Source: Meghimatium bilineatum
Lineage: Eukaryota > Mollusca > Gastropoda > Stylommatophora > Philomycidae
NCBI GenBank assembly: GCA_034231615.1
Contig: CM067317.1
Coordinates: 20,357,379-20,421,378, forward strand
Length of the DNA stretch: 64,000 nucleotides
Reading direction: 5' to 3'
Part shown: one piece after another, positions 1-10,689 of the stretch
How positions within the stretch are numbered: the stretch's first letter is position 1
Layout of the letters: the number at the start of each line of letters is the position of its first letter
Notes under the pieces: generated by a model
What the model was told of the DNA's origin: nothing
The model's database searches: none
Seen by the model: only the letters and a program-made list of their open reading frames with translations
Translations under genes and position numbers: made by a program

Positions 1-3000
1 ACGGTTCTTGCCTGGCAGTAGATTCATCAGATGACGAGTTCTCGGCATACGGTCAATGCTCAAAGACACCAATTCCTGACAACTTTTCATGGACACAAGC
101 CTTCTGCCCAACATCTTACTCATGGTTGGCTATATTTGGATTAGTACTCTACTTAATGTTCTTCGCTCCAGGTAAGAAGGTTCAAGGTTATTCAGAATAT
201 AAGATGAAAATATTACCCTTTCTTCTTTCATCCCGTTCTCTTGTTAGAGTCACACATTGACGTGGGTTTCTTAAATGAATTATACTGTGGTCACAAGTCC
301 CCCAAGACACGGCCGTTATATCTTTTATTTAGTTAAATTTCTTTTGGTTGTGCGATACAGTTGACATTTCTGTAAAATATGATCTGTGTTTTGTGCAGAT
401 TGTCCACACATATTTATCTCGTCAACTTCAAACATTCAATAGGTGTGTTGTTTGAGTTTGTTGTGGTCTGTTCTCAATCTAAAAGTATGTTTTTTCCCCT
501 TCCAAGCATGGGGATGGTGTAATTTATCTTTGCTGCATGGGTTATTGGAGTTCCATTCCATATTCATGGAACATTTGATGATGGAGTTTATTTCTGAATC
601 CATACTGAATCTTCTATTGTTGCTGGCAGAGACTTCCAGTTTTGGCTAGCTGATCTGCTATTTCATTTCTCCTGATTTGTGAATGACCATTGGAGAACAG
701 TTTATTTTGTTTCGTTGCTTAGTTGAGATATAAATGATTTTAAAGTTTTAAGTTGGAGTGCAGTTAGATAATATTACTCTATAGTGGAAAAATAAAAATA
801 TATGTTTTGTTTTGTTCCATTTTTAGCTGGCGTAGAAGATTATGAACTTCCACAACTTCATGCTTCGATAGCTGCCACTTATGTTGTTGTTTACTTACAT
901 GTAACATGATCATATACATACTTCTTCCTGTATGCCGTTCTATTTTTGTAGCTTTTGTTTGTTATATGTCAATATGTTACGAGAATGTACACCTTCTCTA
1001 AAAATAGCACCCATATACTAGTTCTAACTTGACCCCCCCCCACCTCCCTGAATAAATGCTAAAGCTGTGCACCAACTAATGTTCAGGAATCAAGAGTTCT
1101 CGTAGCAACCTATTATTGTAATTACTTTCAGTGTGATTACATCACTGTTATTGTAATTACTATCAGTAACAAAATAGCCTGAACTTCAACAATCCGAATT
1201 TCATGTTAGCATACGCCATACTACAACCGAGATGAATATGATCGAATGGGACGTTGCTTACCACAATGAGACTTTAATATACTTACTATCAAGATCATAG
1301 CTATTAACCTATCTGCTTCGCAGAAATGGGGGATGCAGGAGTGTGGAGGTAGTTGAAAAACTAACACGTAAATCCCCGCATAATTCTCTATCATTAACCG
1401 TAGTCGTAACCTTCGATAACAGTTACCATGTTTTTCCGACATGCGACGTTATGCTTGAACTAGTTACGGACACGGCGTAGGTGGGCGGAACAACAAGGAA
1501 ACCTGTCGCAAGGACCAGAGTTGTGCCCTGATGTTGACGTCTGTTTCGGCGGCATTGGACTCGAAACACCATCGAGTCGAATGGCTGCTGGAACAGAGGG
1601 CGGATCACTTATGGGAATGCCCAACGTGCTGTTAGGCCCGTTTTCTAATCAAGAATCAAGAAGAGAACCACGCAAACCATGTAGATAATAATTTCTGATC
1701 ATTCTTTGTTCTTGTTTTCTTACTTCGTACTTCAAACTGCATTGCACGCTCCTTTTGTTCCTTGTTTGGTGCACACTTCTTCATTGTCTTCCCTCGTCCT
1801 TCATTCGTTTCTTTATAACCATTATAATCATGAATCTCATTGGTCAACTTCTTACTTCTTCCTCTCAACTGTCTGTCACTCAATTCTTCCAGGGCAATCA
1901 CATCTCATTTATGGACATATGCAACGCTCTGTTCCGCCCATTACTAGTGACAGTCATCCTAAAACATTCAAATACACGTTTAAAACATTCTTATTTGCAT
2001 TAAATTGTTCTTATTTATACACCAGGAATGGGGCCAATGCCGTGGACTATAAACTCTGAGATTCATCCTCTATGGGCTCGATCGACTAGCAACGCGCTAT
2101 CTGCAGCTACAAACTGGATTTGTAATCTTCTAGTGTCCATGACTTTTCTCACTCTAACAGAGACGATTACAAAATATGGTAAGTAACATTTCTCTCGGGC
2201 GTTGTAGCAGTAGATTCTACTATGTGATTAGTCTTTTGAAGAATGATGTTTTCATTTAAACTATATAAGCCTCTTGGTTCTGTGCAAGCTGTTCAGCATT
2301 TTGTAATGTCATATTAAGATCTTTGATGTCATATATCCATCGTAGTCTGTGTATGCTTATGTGTGTATGCTCTTTTCTGAAACGTTTCCCTTCATGATTG
2401 TCTCTCCATTGCATGTTCCCAGGTGAACGATGGTCGATCGTATTCACACTTGCTGTTAAGTGTAGGAATGGGAGCTTCAGCTGTCGTTCCAAGGCCAGAT
2501 GAGTCGCCTTGGTTGCGTTAAGTCCATGTTTTTTCAAGACTATCTAGACGTTTTCTATCCATCGTTTTCTTGATATACATTTGACCTTATGTAAGGATAT
2601 TCTTATGTTATATGCTGTTATTGGTATTTGATTTGGGTTCATTCTCATGAGGTTACCGAACCATTTTACTTGCTGTCTTTCAATACGTTTCATACATGAT
2701 ATATGGTTAGCGCACTGGCTTCGCATATGAGTGGTCCTGGGTTCATTCCCCAGCTGAGGCGGAAATGTTTTCAGATCGCAACGGCTCCCAGGTCGACCCA
2801 GCCTTAAATGGGTACCGGATTAATCCGGGAAGTAAAGACTGCGAGGGAGAAGAGATGGCTACCGCCCTCATTTGCAGAGCCTGTGAAATGTGAGATCGCT
2901 AACATCTCACACCCATACGGCATTAATAAATGCTATGGGTAACTTTACCTTTTTTGTATACATGATATATACTTAATCTTTTCCTAATTTCTTCATTTCT

Positions 3001-4118
3001 TATTTTATCTAGTTTAGTAACCATTGCAGCTTTTCTCAGGTTAAAGACCATGTTTGACATTGGTATCAAAGTGTTGGTATAAAAACTGTAGATATTATCT
3101 TTTTTTTTTTACTTAGATCTTGATCTTTGGATGGAAGTTGGTACGTCGTTGTTTAATCCTCTATGATTAATCTTTCTAAACCATTGTGTCTTTTTATATA
3201 GCAAAAGTATATTAGCTTGCGTTTAAAAAAAATAGTTTTGAAGATCTAGTTTTCTCCTTTGCTTGGATGAGGGGCGGTAGCCTAATTGATAGTAAACTTA
3301 CAGCGTGCCAGGTTTGTAACCAAATTCGGACCAAAAAAATACAGGTCGTGATTACTCGCCTGACATGACCGCTCCTTCAGTCGATCCAGCTGTAAATGGG
3401 TACCAGACGCATGGCAAGCATGATATCCAACGCCACACCGCACGGAAGTTAACAAGAAAAAAGATAGCCAGAAGATGCCATACTGTAAGGGGACTCTCCC
3501 TCCAATCTGTTTTGCGACTAACCCTACTGTTGTGTGACATCATAAAACCTGTAGTACACCTTTCAATCCAGAGATGTGTAGATCGTCATATTTGCTATAA
3601 ATATGATCACTTAACTAGCTATTGGGGGAAGTGAAATGATTAGGTATGTGATACATGAGTAGGTTGGTAGGTGATGCGTTGACCTCTCTTTTGGAGAGCG
3701 CCTCTTTCAACCAGTGGAAAAAGTCCAAGTAAGCTATATCAGGACACATTTTCAAAACATGTTAGTGGTAACAAAGACTCCTGCTATAACTTAAGTTAGT
3801 TATAAGGATAAATGATTATGAATTTCATTTTATAAATACAAATTGTATTCATCGATTGCATTCTAGATCCCCCCCCCCCCCAATCAGCTGTATGATATCT
3901 CTCGGGTTATGTTTCATCATGTATATGCTTCCAGCGAAGTACTAATTAAACAATCTTTTGTGTTTTACTCTGGTCACGCAGGTACATATTGGCTTTTTGT
4001 TGGCATCTCAGCTTTGGGACTGGCATTCCTTGCTGTGTTCTTACCAGAAACAAAAGGGAGAAAACTGGAAGAAGTAAATGAGCTATTTGCTCGTCCTTGG
4101 TGTTCGTGCTCTCGCTAA
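1..4118 (+). CDS. SLC2A13: Proton myo-inositol cotransporter, 3' three exons
   Basis: Sugar-transporter (MFS, SLC2) family member that would carry myo-inositol with protons across the plasma membrane. Three exons are visible: 1-171 (runs in from the left edge), 2026-2178 and 3982-4118, with donors GTAAGAAGG (172) and GTAAGTAAC (2179), acceptors ACACCAG and CACGCAG, and matching split codons (a glycine at each junction). Exon 1 ends in a hydrophobic segment and LMFFAPG. Exon 2 starts [20 protein letters not shown], the hallmark of the HMIT branch. Exon 3 ends with a membrane helix, then the sugar-transporter motif [16 protein letters not shown] and a Cys-rich tail (CSCSR, stop TAA at 4116). 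The cysteines in exon 1 (SCLA, QCSK, FCPTSY) fit the large extracellular loop of HMIT proteins. The upstream exons lie outside the window. The two introns hold the transposon insertions listed below. Confidence 0.93.
1465..1660 (-). repeat. Dispersed repeat family B, copy 1
   Basis: About 190 bp lying in the first SLC2A13 intron. Read on the minus strand it matches 9700-9893 on the plus strand almost base for base, including the shared stretches CAGCAGCCATTCGACTCGAT and TGCGACAGGTTTC. The GTTTCGAGTCC stretch resembles a tRNA B box, so it could be a SINE, but no clear A box or target-site duplication was seen. Confidence 0.65.
2256..3090 (-). mobile_element. LINE C-terminal fragment, interrupted by a SINE
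   Basis: Minus-strand remains of a non-LTR retrotransposon ORF. Short open pieces read [16 protein letters not shown] (about 2690-2640) and then [20 protein letters not shown] (about 2535-2475), the usual tail after the reverse transcriptase in RTE-like LINEs. Beyond the SINE at 2705-2957 the element goes on (2971-3090) with a degraded stretch resembling the YQCQTW region seen in the LINE at 10237-10689, so both probably belong to one family. Frames are broken many times, so it is inactive. Confidence 0.7.
2705..2957 (+). mobile_element. tRNA-derived SINE with 13-bp target-site duplication
   Basis: The sequence ATACATGATATAT flanks the element at 2692-2704 and 2958-2970. The head has a tRNA-like A box (TGGTTAGCGCACTGG) and a B-box-like GGTTCATTCCC about 35 bp further on. 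A body with the internal motif TTAAATGGGTACCGG follows. It sits inside the LINE fragment on the minus strand and within an SLC2A13 intron. Intact duplications show it is younger than its LINE host. Confidence 0.85.
3268..3440 (+). mobile_element. Second SINE, degraded
   Basis: The head GGCGGTAGCCTAATTGATAG aligns with the SINE at 30440-30715 (GCCGTAGCCTAGTTGATAG). It also shares GCATGCCAGGTT-type B-box sequence and the body motif CTGTAAATGGGTACCAGACG. The match fades after about 3440. It lies in the second visible SLC2A13 intron. No target-site duplication was found. Confidence 0.6.
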
Positions 4119-4850
4119 TCTCCGGCTGATATAACTGCTACATCATCTTCTTCATTATCATCAGCACAATCGATGCATCTCAATGATATTAGAGGTTATA
4201 CAGTTTTAATTTTTTTTTAAACAAACCGTATTGTATTTTAAAGGATGCGTTAAATGTTGCACTAAATGATGTTTTTCCAATGATACATGGAGTATTTTAC
4301 TAGGTAAAGAGTTTTTTGAATGATACATGGAATATTTTACCAGGTAAAGAGAGGTTTTTCAAATGATACATGGAATGCGTTATTAATGAGAGGTGTATGT
4401 AATTATATCGGATGTCGTATTAGTAGGTTTATTTGTATCGCGGCCTCTATTATTTTTGATCGCCATAAGCTTTGACAACTTTTTCTTGGTTGAAAGATGC
4501 ACTTTGCTTTTAAAGAAAAAGGTCTTTGTAGCTTACCTTTGTGACTGACTACATCTGGAGCTTACCTATGTGACTGACTCCATCTGGAGCTTACCTATGT
4601 GACTGACTCCATACATAGTGATCAGTATTGCTTTTAGAGAGAATCTTGAACTTTCAATATATTGAACTAAATGCAATGATTATGTGTGGGATCTGACGAC
4701 AATCTAGTAATAAACTATTGGACATGCCGTATTTTTTATGGAAATCTAACACAAGAAAAGTAAGCAATTTTCTTCTAATCTCATCATCATCAAGATTTCC
4801 CCCCGTTTTCTTCCTTCGTTTCCCTTCATTCTCACACTCCTGCAGGTAAG
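4119..4850 (+). other. Probable SLC2A13 3' UTR and flank with short repeats
   Basis: AT-rich sequence after the SLC2A13 stop. It holds two to three imperfect copies of a ~60-bp unit (4255-4390, core TGATACATGGAATATTTTACC). It also holds three copies of a ~30-bp unit (4530-4612, core AGCTTACCTATGTGACTGAC). Which AATAAA-like site would end the transcript is unclear. Confidence 0.45.
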
Positions 4851-5215
4851 CAGGATGTAGTTTAGAAAGAAGAATGCGTTATAGCATTATTATTTATTCT
4901 TATTTGCTAATATAATTTCTACTGTAATCAATGCCCTCCTATATTGTGATATTCATGTATAGTAGTACATCCAGCTTAGCAGGATGTAGTTTAGAGAAAA
5001 GAATTCTTTGTAGAATTATTATTTATTCTTAGATGCTTTTTTATTTATACTGTAATCAATGCCCTCCTATATTGTGATATTATTGTAGTACGTCCAGTTT
5101 AGCAGGATGTTTAGAGAAAAGAATGATTTGTAGCATTATTATTTATTCTTAGTTGTTATTTTATTTCTACTGTAATCAATGCCCTCCTATATTGTGATAT
5201 TCATGTAAATCGGCG
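4851..5215. repeat. Tandem repeat, three units of ~120 bp
   Basis: Three imperfect units begin near 4851, 4975 and 5098. Each contains AGCAGGATGT, then ATTATTATTTATTCTTA, then TGTAATCAATGCCCTCCTAT. The units differ by small indels, so the array is not freshly made. Confidence 0.8.
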
Positions 5216-5539
5216 TGAAAAGATGTTGCCAGAAAAGTAAGATGGATATCATTTTCTTGTGTTCGTTCTTCAACTCCCATCAGATCTCTCTTGTAGCAGT
5301 CTGTTACTAAATCGCCGTTTAATTTGCGTTAGTGGCCTGATACAACCGGCTTCGGCGCTGCAGTTGACAACACTAAACATTTCACAGTAATTAGATAACT
5401 AATTTGCTGGGATTTTTTTCCATTCTTTTATATTGGTTGTATTTCACTGATGATTCTTCCATCATAACTCATTTCACTGACGATTTTCACTGGCGATTCT
5501 TACATATATTTATTGGATGCTCTCTAAGTACGTGAAATA

Positions 5540-5960
5540 TTGTACCTTTTTTTAGTTTAATTGCATTGGTGTAGATGCATGCAAGCATTTCTTCAATTGC
5601 CGTCTCTTGTCAGTTATAATTTTGGTAGTACCAATGCTGGTCTTCACTTATATATATATATATATAAACTGATTCACTTCAAAATTGATACAAATTCATG
5701 GGAGAATCTTGCACAAGACAGATTCGACTGTCGTCACAGTATCAAAAGTGGTGCAAAAGCTGCAGTGAACCTCAGACATCAAATTGTGCAACAAAAACGT
5801 GATAGAAGAACGGCAAGAGCTGCTCAATGTCCCACAGACTTCTTCCACAAATTCCCAGAGTGTGATAGACAATTCCTAGCACGCATAGAACTCAACAGTC
5901 ACAGTCTGGCACACCGAAGACATCATCATCATCCCAGTTGAGCTGGATAGTCATCGTCAA
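5540..5960 (+). mobile_element. LINE 3'-end fragment with degenerate zinc-finger tail
   Basis: An open stretch (5690-5941) reads SWENLAQDRFDCRHSIKSGA, then a basic helix QKRDRRTARAAQ, then a Cys/His tail ending in HRRHHHHPS. This order (tryptophan-containing ENLAQDR block, basic coiled region, C2H2-like tail) is that of the C-terminus of RTE-type LINE polyproteins. The tail has lost most zinc ligands. The (AT)n run at 5649-5667 lies inside the same open frame. Confidence 0.65.
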
Positions 5961-6739
5961 CTTCGTCGTACGAACAGTATATATATTGCCCATATTGAGC
6001 ATACCTATATATATTGTTTCGTTAATCTTATTGTTTACTTATTATGTAGAATGATATCAGTTTTTTATATATTTGTAAACAAAAATTCAATAGACTTTAT
6101 GAAACAGCTATAAAAGCTTCCAAAGCGAGAGTAGCCTATATGTAGTGTGTGCGAGGGTTGACATCGGCGCACTCCGAAGATGTCCGTGCCTTTTCTATCC
6201 GTATCTCAGTTAATTTATGAGTGCAGTGGTTGACAGTTCAGTACTGCAAATTTATTAGCACTTTCGTTAATTTATTATTGTTTTTTCCCAAGTTCTTACA
6301 TATTTTTTACTCAAAACTATCACAGTTTGGATAGCGACTCATATTCAAATATAAATGTTCCAAAACGGCGGAATCCTGAGAGAATTGAGCATGAAAATAA
6401 GGTTCATTGATGTTTCTAAAGATACATTCGCTATGACACTTGATGTAACAAAATACAAATTGTCCTTCAGGAGCGCATGTCGCGAACGACATAAATATGT
6501 GCTTTCGTGTTTTAACATTTCTTAGCAACTGTAATTTGTCAGGTATAGCTTGTTTCAATTTTGCGGAGCATATTCATCGAGTCAGTATACATGAACAAGT
6601 GCAGTCCTGGGACATCAGCTATAGCAAGAATTTTGTTGAAGCCGTATGATCTTTATTTAAGCCAACATTGAAGCTATGCAGTCGTAACAGTTAGTTAGTT
6701 ATTCCTCTAGGGCCAAATACGGCACACAAGGCGGATGTC
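5961..6739. other. No recognisable feature
   Basis: AT-rich intergenic sequence. A minus-strand open frame of 83 codons (6558-6307) has no recognisable motif. I see no other repeat or gene. Confidence 0.3.
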
Positions 6740-7324
6740 ATAGATTTCCATGTCTCGCGATTTATTGCAATTTGTCTTAGGTCTTCATTGTTTCTGATAC
6801 CGATGGTAAAGAGCTCTCTTCTAATAGTTCTACTTAAGGTCTCTCATGATCTTCCTCGTTTTCTTTTGCACCTTGGTGATCACATCAAAGCTTGACAGGG
6901 GAGTCTTTTGGTATCCATTCATAGCGTGTTTCCCTTTGTAATTCCAGCGACGCTTTCTAATATAGGTGAATACATATTCTTGTTTTGCTACTTGCCTGAC
7001 AACTGTGCTTGATTTAAAGTCTGACCAATGGATGTTCAGTAGTCGTCTAAGATATTTGTTTTCAAAAGTGTTTAGTCTTTGTTCCAGGTTTGATGTTGCT
7101 TTCCAACTTTCGTATCCTTATGTTAATGTTGGAATTATGCAATAGTTGAAGATTTTGAATTTTGTGTTGTTTCTTAGCCTTTTTGAATGTCAGATATGTG
7201 ATAGTTTATTGAATGCGTCTGCAGCCAATGCAATACGGTTTAATATTTCTGTTAATGAATCTCCTGTTGTTGATGTCTTGCTGCCAAGGTATGTGAAGTT
7301 GTCCACTTTTTCAGGAGTGTTGTT
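6740..7324 (-). mobile_element. RTE-like LINE C-terminal fragment
   Basis: Read on the minus strand from 7324 down, it gives VDNFTYLGSKTSTTGDSLTE, IALAADAFNKLS, then degraded pieces recalling YESWKATSNLEQRLNTFENK and RRLLNIHWSDF. This order (YLGS, the thumb region, the ESW block, the RRLL block) is the end of the reverse transcriptase in RTE-type LINEs. Several frame breaks make it inactive. A retroposon with target-site duplication is inserted at its upstream edge (7336-7499). Confidence 0.7.
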
Positions 7325-7335
7325 GAATCCGTTTC

Positions 7336-7499
7336 CCAGCCGAAGACGGATGTGTCGGGCTATTAGCGGAAATAAAACTGCGACACAACGCATTTCCATT
7401 CTCTGCACTACATCCTGCTGGAAATCTAGTAGGACCATGATCCTGCTATAAGGGAGATCCAGCGGGAGTCTGAGAATGAACGCTGAAGACGAAAAAGAA
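7336..7499 (+). mobile_element. Dispersed retroposon family A, copy 1, with target-site duplication
   Basis: The 11-bp sequence GAATCCGTTTC occurs at 7325-7335 and again at 7500-7510, framing the insert. It begins CCAGCCGAAGACGGATGTGT, has CGACACAACGCATTTCCATTCTC in degraded common form in all copies, and ends in an A/G-rich tail. Other copies are at 37585-37745, 41615-41760, 42365-42620 and 48425-48715. The longer copies carry another ~150 bp at the 5' side, so this one is 5'-truncated, as expected for a retroposon. Confidence 0.75.
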
Positions 7500-7659
7500 G
7501 AATCCGTTTCAGCAACACAAATACTAATTTTTTAACGATATTAATGTGTTAAATTAATGATCAACCAGCTCTAATGATTGATGGTTTAAAAGTGGCCAAT
7601 ATGGATACCAAGAGATAGTTGCAGACTTTCATGTAATTCGATGTCTGCATACAAAAATT

Positions 7660-7779
7660 GTGGAACATGCCTTCTCTATACATACGTACTTCATCTGAAT
7701 ATCATATTTCTTCTCTGTGCATACAGACTCCATCTGAATATGATATTTCTTCTATATGCATACAGACTCCATCTGAATA
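7660..7779. repeat. Tandem repeat of ~42 bp, split by later insertions
   Basis: Three units share CATACAGACTCCATCTGAAT followed by ATGATATTTCTTCT. A fourth partial unit appears at 8876-8915 (CAGACTCCATCCGAGTATGA). This suggests that the sequence in between (7780-8875) was inserted into the array. Confidence 0.7.
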
Positions 7780-8171
7780 CAGTGATCCCTCGCTACTTCG
7801 CGGTTCATTTTATCGCGGCCTCAGTACATCGCGGATTTTTAAAAACATATTTACAGTATGTACACTTTAGTTACCTCTACGTATGTTACACACACACACA
7901 CACACACACACATGTATCATATTTATATTATTTATACATTATTTTATGTATGTTATTTATACTATTAATATTTTATTTACATGTTTGAAACTATTCTTTA
8001 ATGTTCTAATGATAACATATGAACTTATATTTATATGATTTAATATACACTTATATTATACATACACAAAAAATGTGCGTGTTAAAAATGAGAGGATGAC
8101 TCTAATTTGCGGTTTTTCACTTATCGCGGCCGGTTCTGGTCCCTATTAACCGCGATAACTGAAAGATGACT
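7780..8171. mobile_element. Mariner-type MITE
   Basis: The left end CAGTGATCCCTCGCTACTTC follows a TA (7778-7779). The right part contains TTATCGCGGCCGG, GGTTCTGG and ACCGCGATAACTGAAAGATG and ends at a TA-like site. CAGTNNTCCCTCG ends with TATCGCGG-rich arms are typical of non-autonomous Tc1/mariner elements. The middle holds an (AC)n run (7890-7911). The right end is too diverged to fix its last base. Confidence 0.6.
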
Positions 8172-8179
8172 ATAATATT

Positions 8180-8390
8180 TCGGTAAAAATTAGGTTTCGT
8201 CCACCGTTGTGCCATAAATCATATCGATTCACGCCTTAGACGAGAATTCTTAGAGAATTAATTATTAATTCTAAACACTGATTCTAACCCTTCTTACCCC
8301 CCTCCTAAAAAATCTATAAACTAATTATAATCGTTTTAACCCCCATTTACCAAAATCTATAATATTAGCATCGCTGACGATAGAATTCGC
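8180..8390 (-). repeat. Dispersed repeat family D, copy 1
   Basis: Reverse-complement match to 23010-23240. Shared pieces include AATTAATTATTAATTCTAAA, the polypyrimidine stretch CCCTTCTTACCCCCCTCC and CCCATTTACCAAAATCTATA. No coding content. Its ends are not clear enough to assign a class. Confidence 0.6.
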
Positions 8391-8394
8391 TGGA

Positions 8395-8850
8395 GGACTC
8401 TGTGTGCTGAAGCATCCAATGTGGTACCCCTACGACCCTGAAGGGTTATGGGTTTATTGATTGATTGATTGATTGATAATATTATGCACCTTATCTAACA
8501 CTGCAAAGGTTACAACGGTGGACGAATCCTTAGATGCGCCGATATTTCTTCTCTGTACATAATGCCATAATGAGAAACTAAATGAAGGGTGGCTTCTAAA
8601 TACCATCATAGGAAGGAAGCTACAGTATTTTGGACACTCTAAGCGACATGATGGTTCTAGAGAGCAGAGTGCCAGGTAAGAGAAGAAAAGGAAGGCCAAG
8701 AAGACGATGGACCAGCGACATCGAAGAATGTATGCCCATGTCTATGTCCAATGCAGGCCTGACCTGCTTGCCCGAAACAGAGAGATGTTCAGAGTATCCA
8801 CGACGAAGACAATGTTCTGGAAAGAATATGCCACTTGCTATATATATCAT
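8395..8850 (+). mobile_element. LINE C-terminal fragments
   Basis: From about 8610 the plus strand reads KLQYFGHS, KRHDG, then GKRRKGRPRRRWTSDIEECM (8675-8735), the usual basic block near the C-terminus of RTE-type LINEs. At 8407-8480 the stretch CATCCAATGTGG..ACCCTGAAGGGTTATGG plus (TTGA)n is shared with 13630-13665, and seems to be the 3' end of the same or a related family. All pieces are short and broken. Confidence 0.65.
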
Positions 8851-8915
8851 CATCAGTACAGTATAGCACAACTGTATATATACACAGACTCCATCCGAGT
8901 ATGATATTTCTTCTC

Positions 8916-9135
8916 ATAACATTGTCCACCTCTGAGATTTGACGTCTTCTTAATATAAAAGAGAGTTCTGGAGTGTTGTGATTTAAACCCCCCCCCCCCT
9001 CCCACCCTAATCCCTTTTCCCAATTTCATTTAGGAAACAATAATTTCTTCTCCCCTAATTCTGGGAATCAAGAAAATATAATTAATTAATTAAAGAAACC
9101 GCCATTATTGTTATAAAACAACTCGTGATCGCGGG
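8916..9135. other. Low-complexity flank
   Basis: Contains a poly-C tract (8988-9000) and AT-rich sequence. No gene seen. Confidence 0.3.
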
Positions 9136-9366
9136 TAGAACATTGTTAGACAGTTAGTAGTTTTGCCATGTGAACGTGCCCAAGAAGCCCAGAAACATCG
9201 TTAGATAGTTGGTAGTTTTGTCATGTGAACGTGCCCAAGAAGCCCAGAAACATCGTTAGATAGTTGGTAGTTTTGTCATGTGAACGTGCCCAAGAAGCCC
9301 AGGAACATCATTAGATAGTTGGTAGTTTTGTCATGTGAATGTGCCCAAGAAGCCCAGAAACATCGT
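9136..9366. repeat. 55-bp tandem repeat, four units
   Basis: Four near-identical units carry GTTAGATAGTTGGTAGTTTT followed by CATGTGAACGTGCCCAAGAA. The first unit is the most diverged. No unique spacers lie between the units. Confidence 0.85.
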
Positions 9367-9619
9367 TGTTGACGAATGACTGATCCATTATTATGGATTA
9401 TCATATGACATGATCAACTGTTTCGGTGCTGTCACCGTTGAGCGGGAACCAAGTGAATGTAGCCATCTTCTGATTCATCACCGAGACAGAAGTTAAACAC
9501 TAGGATGCAGTTATGTCTGATAATTGTGTAATGGGATTACTAAGCACAGCAGCATAATATCGTTCAATCTGGAGAGAGCTGATTTCTTTTTAACGCACCG
9601 TATTCAGCATTGAAAGATT

Positions 9620-9649
9620 GTGTGTGTGTGAATGTGCGTGTGCGTGTAT

Positions 9650-9687
<38 letters not shown>

Positions 9688-9690
9688 TCT
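9620..9690. repeat. Compound microsatellite (TG)n(CA)n(TA)n
   Basis: GTGTGTGTG near 9621, CACACACACA at 9650-9670 and TATATATATA at 9671-9687. A (TA)n run also lies at 9890-9915, on the far side of repeat family B. Confidence 0.85.
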
Positions 9691-9696
9691 TGATTA

Positions 9697-9888
9697 TTGA
9701 TTAGAAACTGGCCCCACAGCACGTGGGGCATTCCCATAAGTGCCCCGCCCTCTATTCCAGCAGCCATTCGACTCGATGGTGTTTCGAGTCCAATGCCGCA
9801 GAAACAGACGTCGACATCAGGACACAACTCTGGCCCTTGCGACAGGTTTCTTTGTTGTTACGCCCACCCACGCCGTGCCCGTAATTAG

Positions 9889-9893
<5 letters not shown>
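9697..9893 (+). repeat. Dispersed repeat family B, copy 2
   Basis: Same ~190-bp unit as 1465-1660 in opposite orientation. It is flanked on both sides by (TA)n runs, which may have been the landing site. Confidence 0.65.
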
Positions 9894-9919
<26 letters not shown>

Positions 9920-10229
9920 ACGTATGCAAACGTGATATGCCCGATACAGACATTGATAGGAAGTCTCTGGGACAGGATGGCATGGATCGTATATCATGGA
10001 TGGGAAAGATCAAGAATGGTTATAAAAACAAAGTGTTGGCATATAGTTCACGAGATGCAAGTATAAGAAAACACATAGCACCATTCTATGCGCAAACGGA
10101 CCTGTTATTCATTGTGCATGCTTTAGAAAATACTGTGCGGCTCAGATTAGTCGTGTAAGTCACAAACATCATCGACATAGATCGAGGATTACATTTCGTA
10201 TAATCATACAACAAAACATACCAGATCCT

Positions 10230-10689
10230 AGGACTGATGACATGTATTTTCAAGAACAAAAATGTAAACATAGACACTAAAGTTGCATTATACAAGACTA
10301 TTATTATTTCATCACTATGCTACCAGTGCCAAACCTGGACAATGACAGCTCAAGACAAAATAAAATTAGTGACAACAGAAATGACATGTCTACGAAGAAT
10401 ACTCGGGGTATCATTAAGAGATAGAATTAGAAACGATAACATCAGACAGATAACCAAAGCAATACCAGCATTGGAACACATCAAAAGGCAACAGATAAAG
10501 TGGTTTTCAGACGCTTCCAGACTACCGACAGATAGCATGCCACAAATGGCCATGACACATAGACATAACGGTTATAAAGCCAGAGGCAGACCATGTAAAA
10601 GATGGATCACAGAAATCAAAGAAGCCACAGGAACAAGCTTACAAACAGCGCACAAGAAGGCCATCTCCAGAGAACTCTTCCACCCCTGA
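10230..10689 (+). mobile_element. LINE reverse-transcriptase C-terminal fragment, 150 codons open
   Basis: The open frame 10237-10689 contains KVALYKTIIISSLCYQCQTW (connection region after the RT), RRILGVSLRDRIRNDNIRQ, LEHIKRQQIKWFSDASRLP and the basic tail GYKARGRPCKRWITEIKEAT, ending ISRELFHP. This is the C-terminus of an RTE-type LINE ORF2. It lacks the RT active site and the endonuclease, so it is 5'-truncated. The long uninterrupted frame shows that it is among the younger LINE pieces here. The 13-kb-scale duplicate copy after the N gap starts just downstream of it. Confidence 0.8.

Noticed and set aside
443-649. 68-codon plus frame
   Set aside because: Lies inside an SLC2A13 intron, begins with a non-ATG codon and has no recognisable domain.
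2705-2790. Functional tRNA gene
   Set aside because: Only A and B boxes are tRNA-like; the stems do not pair along the full length and target-site duplications mark it as a SINE.
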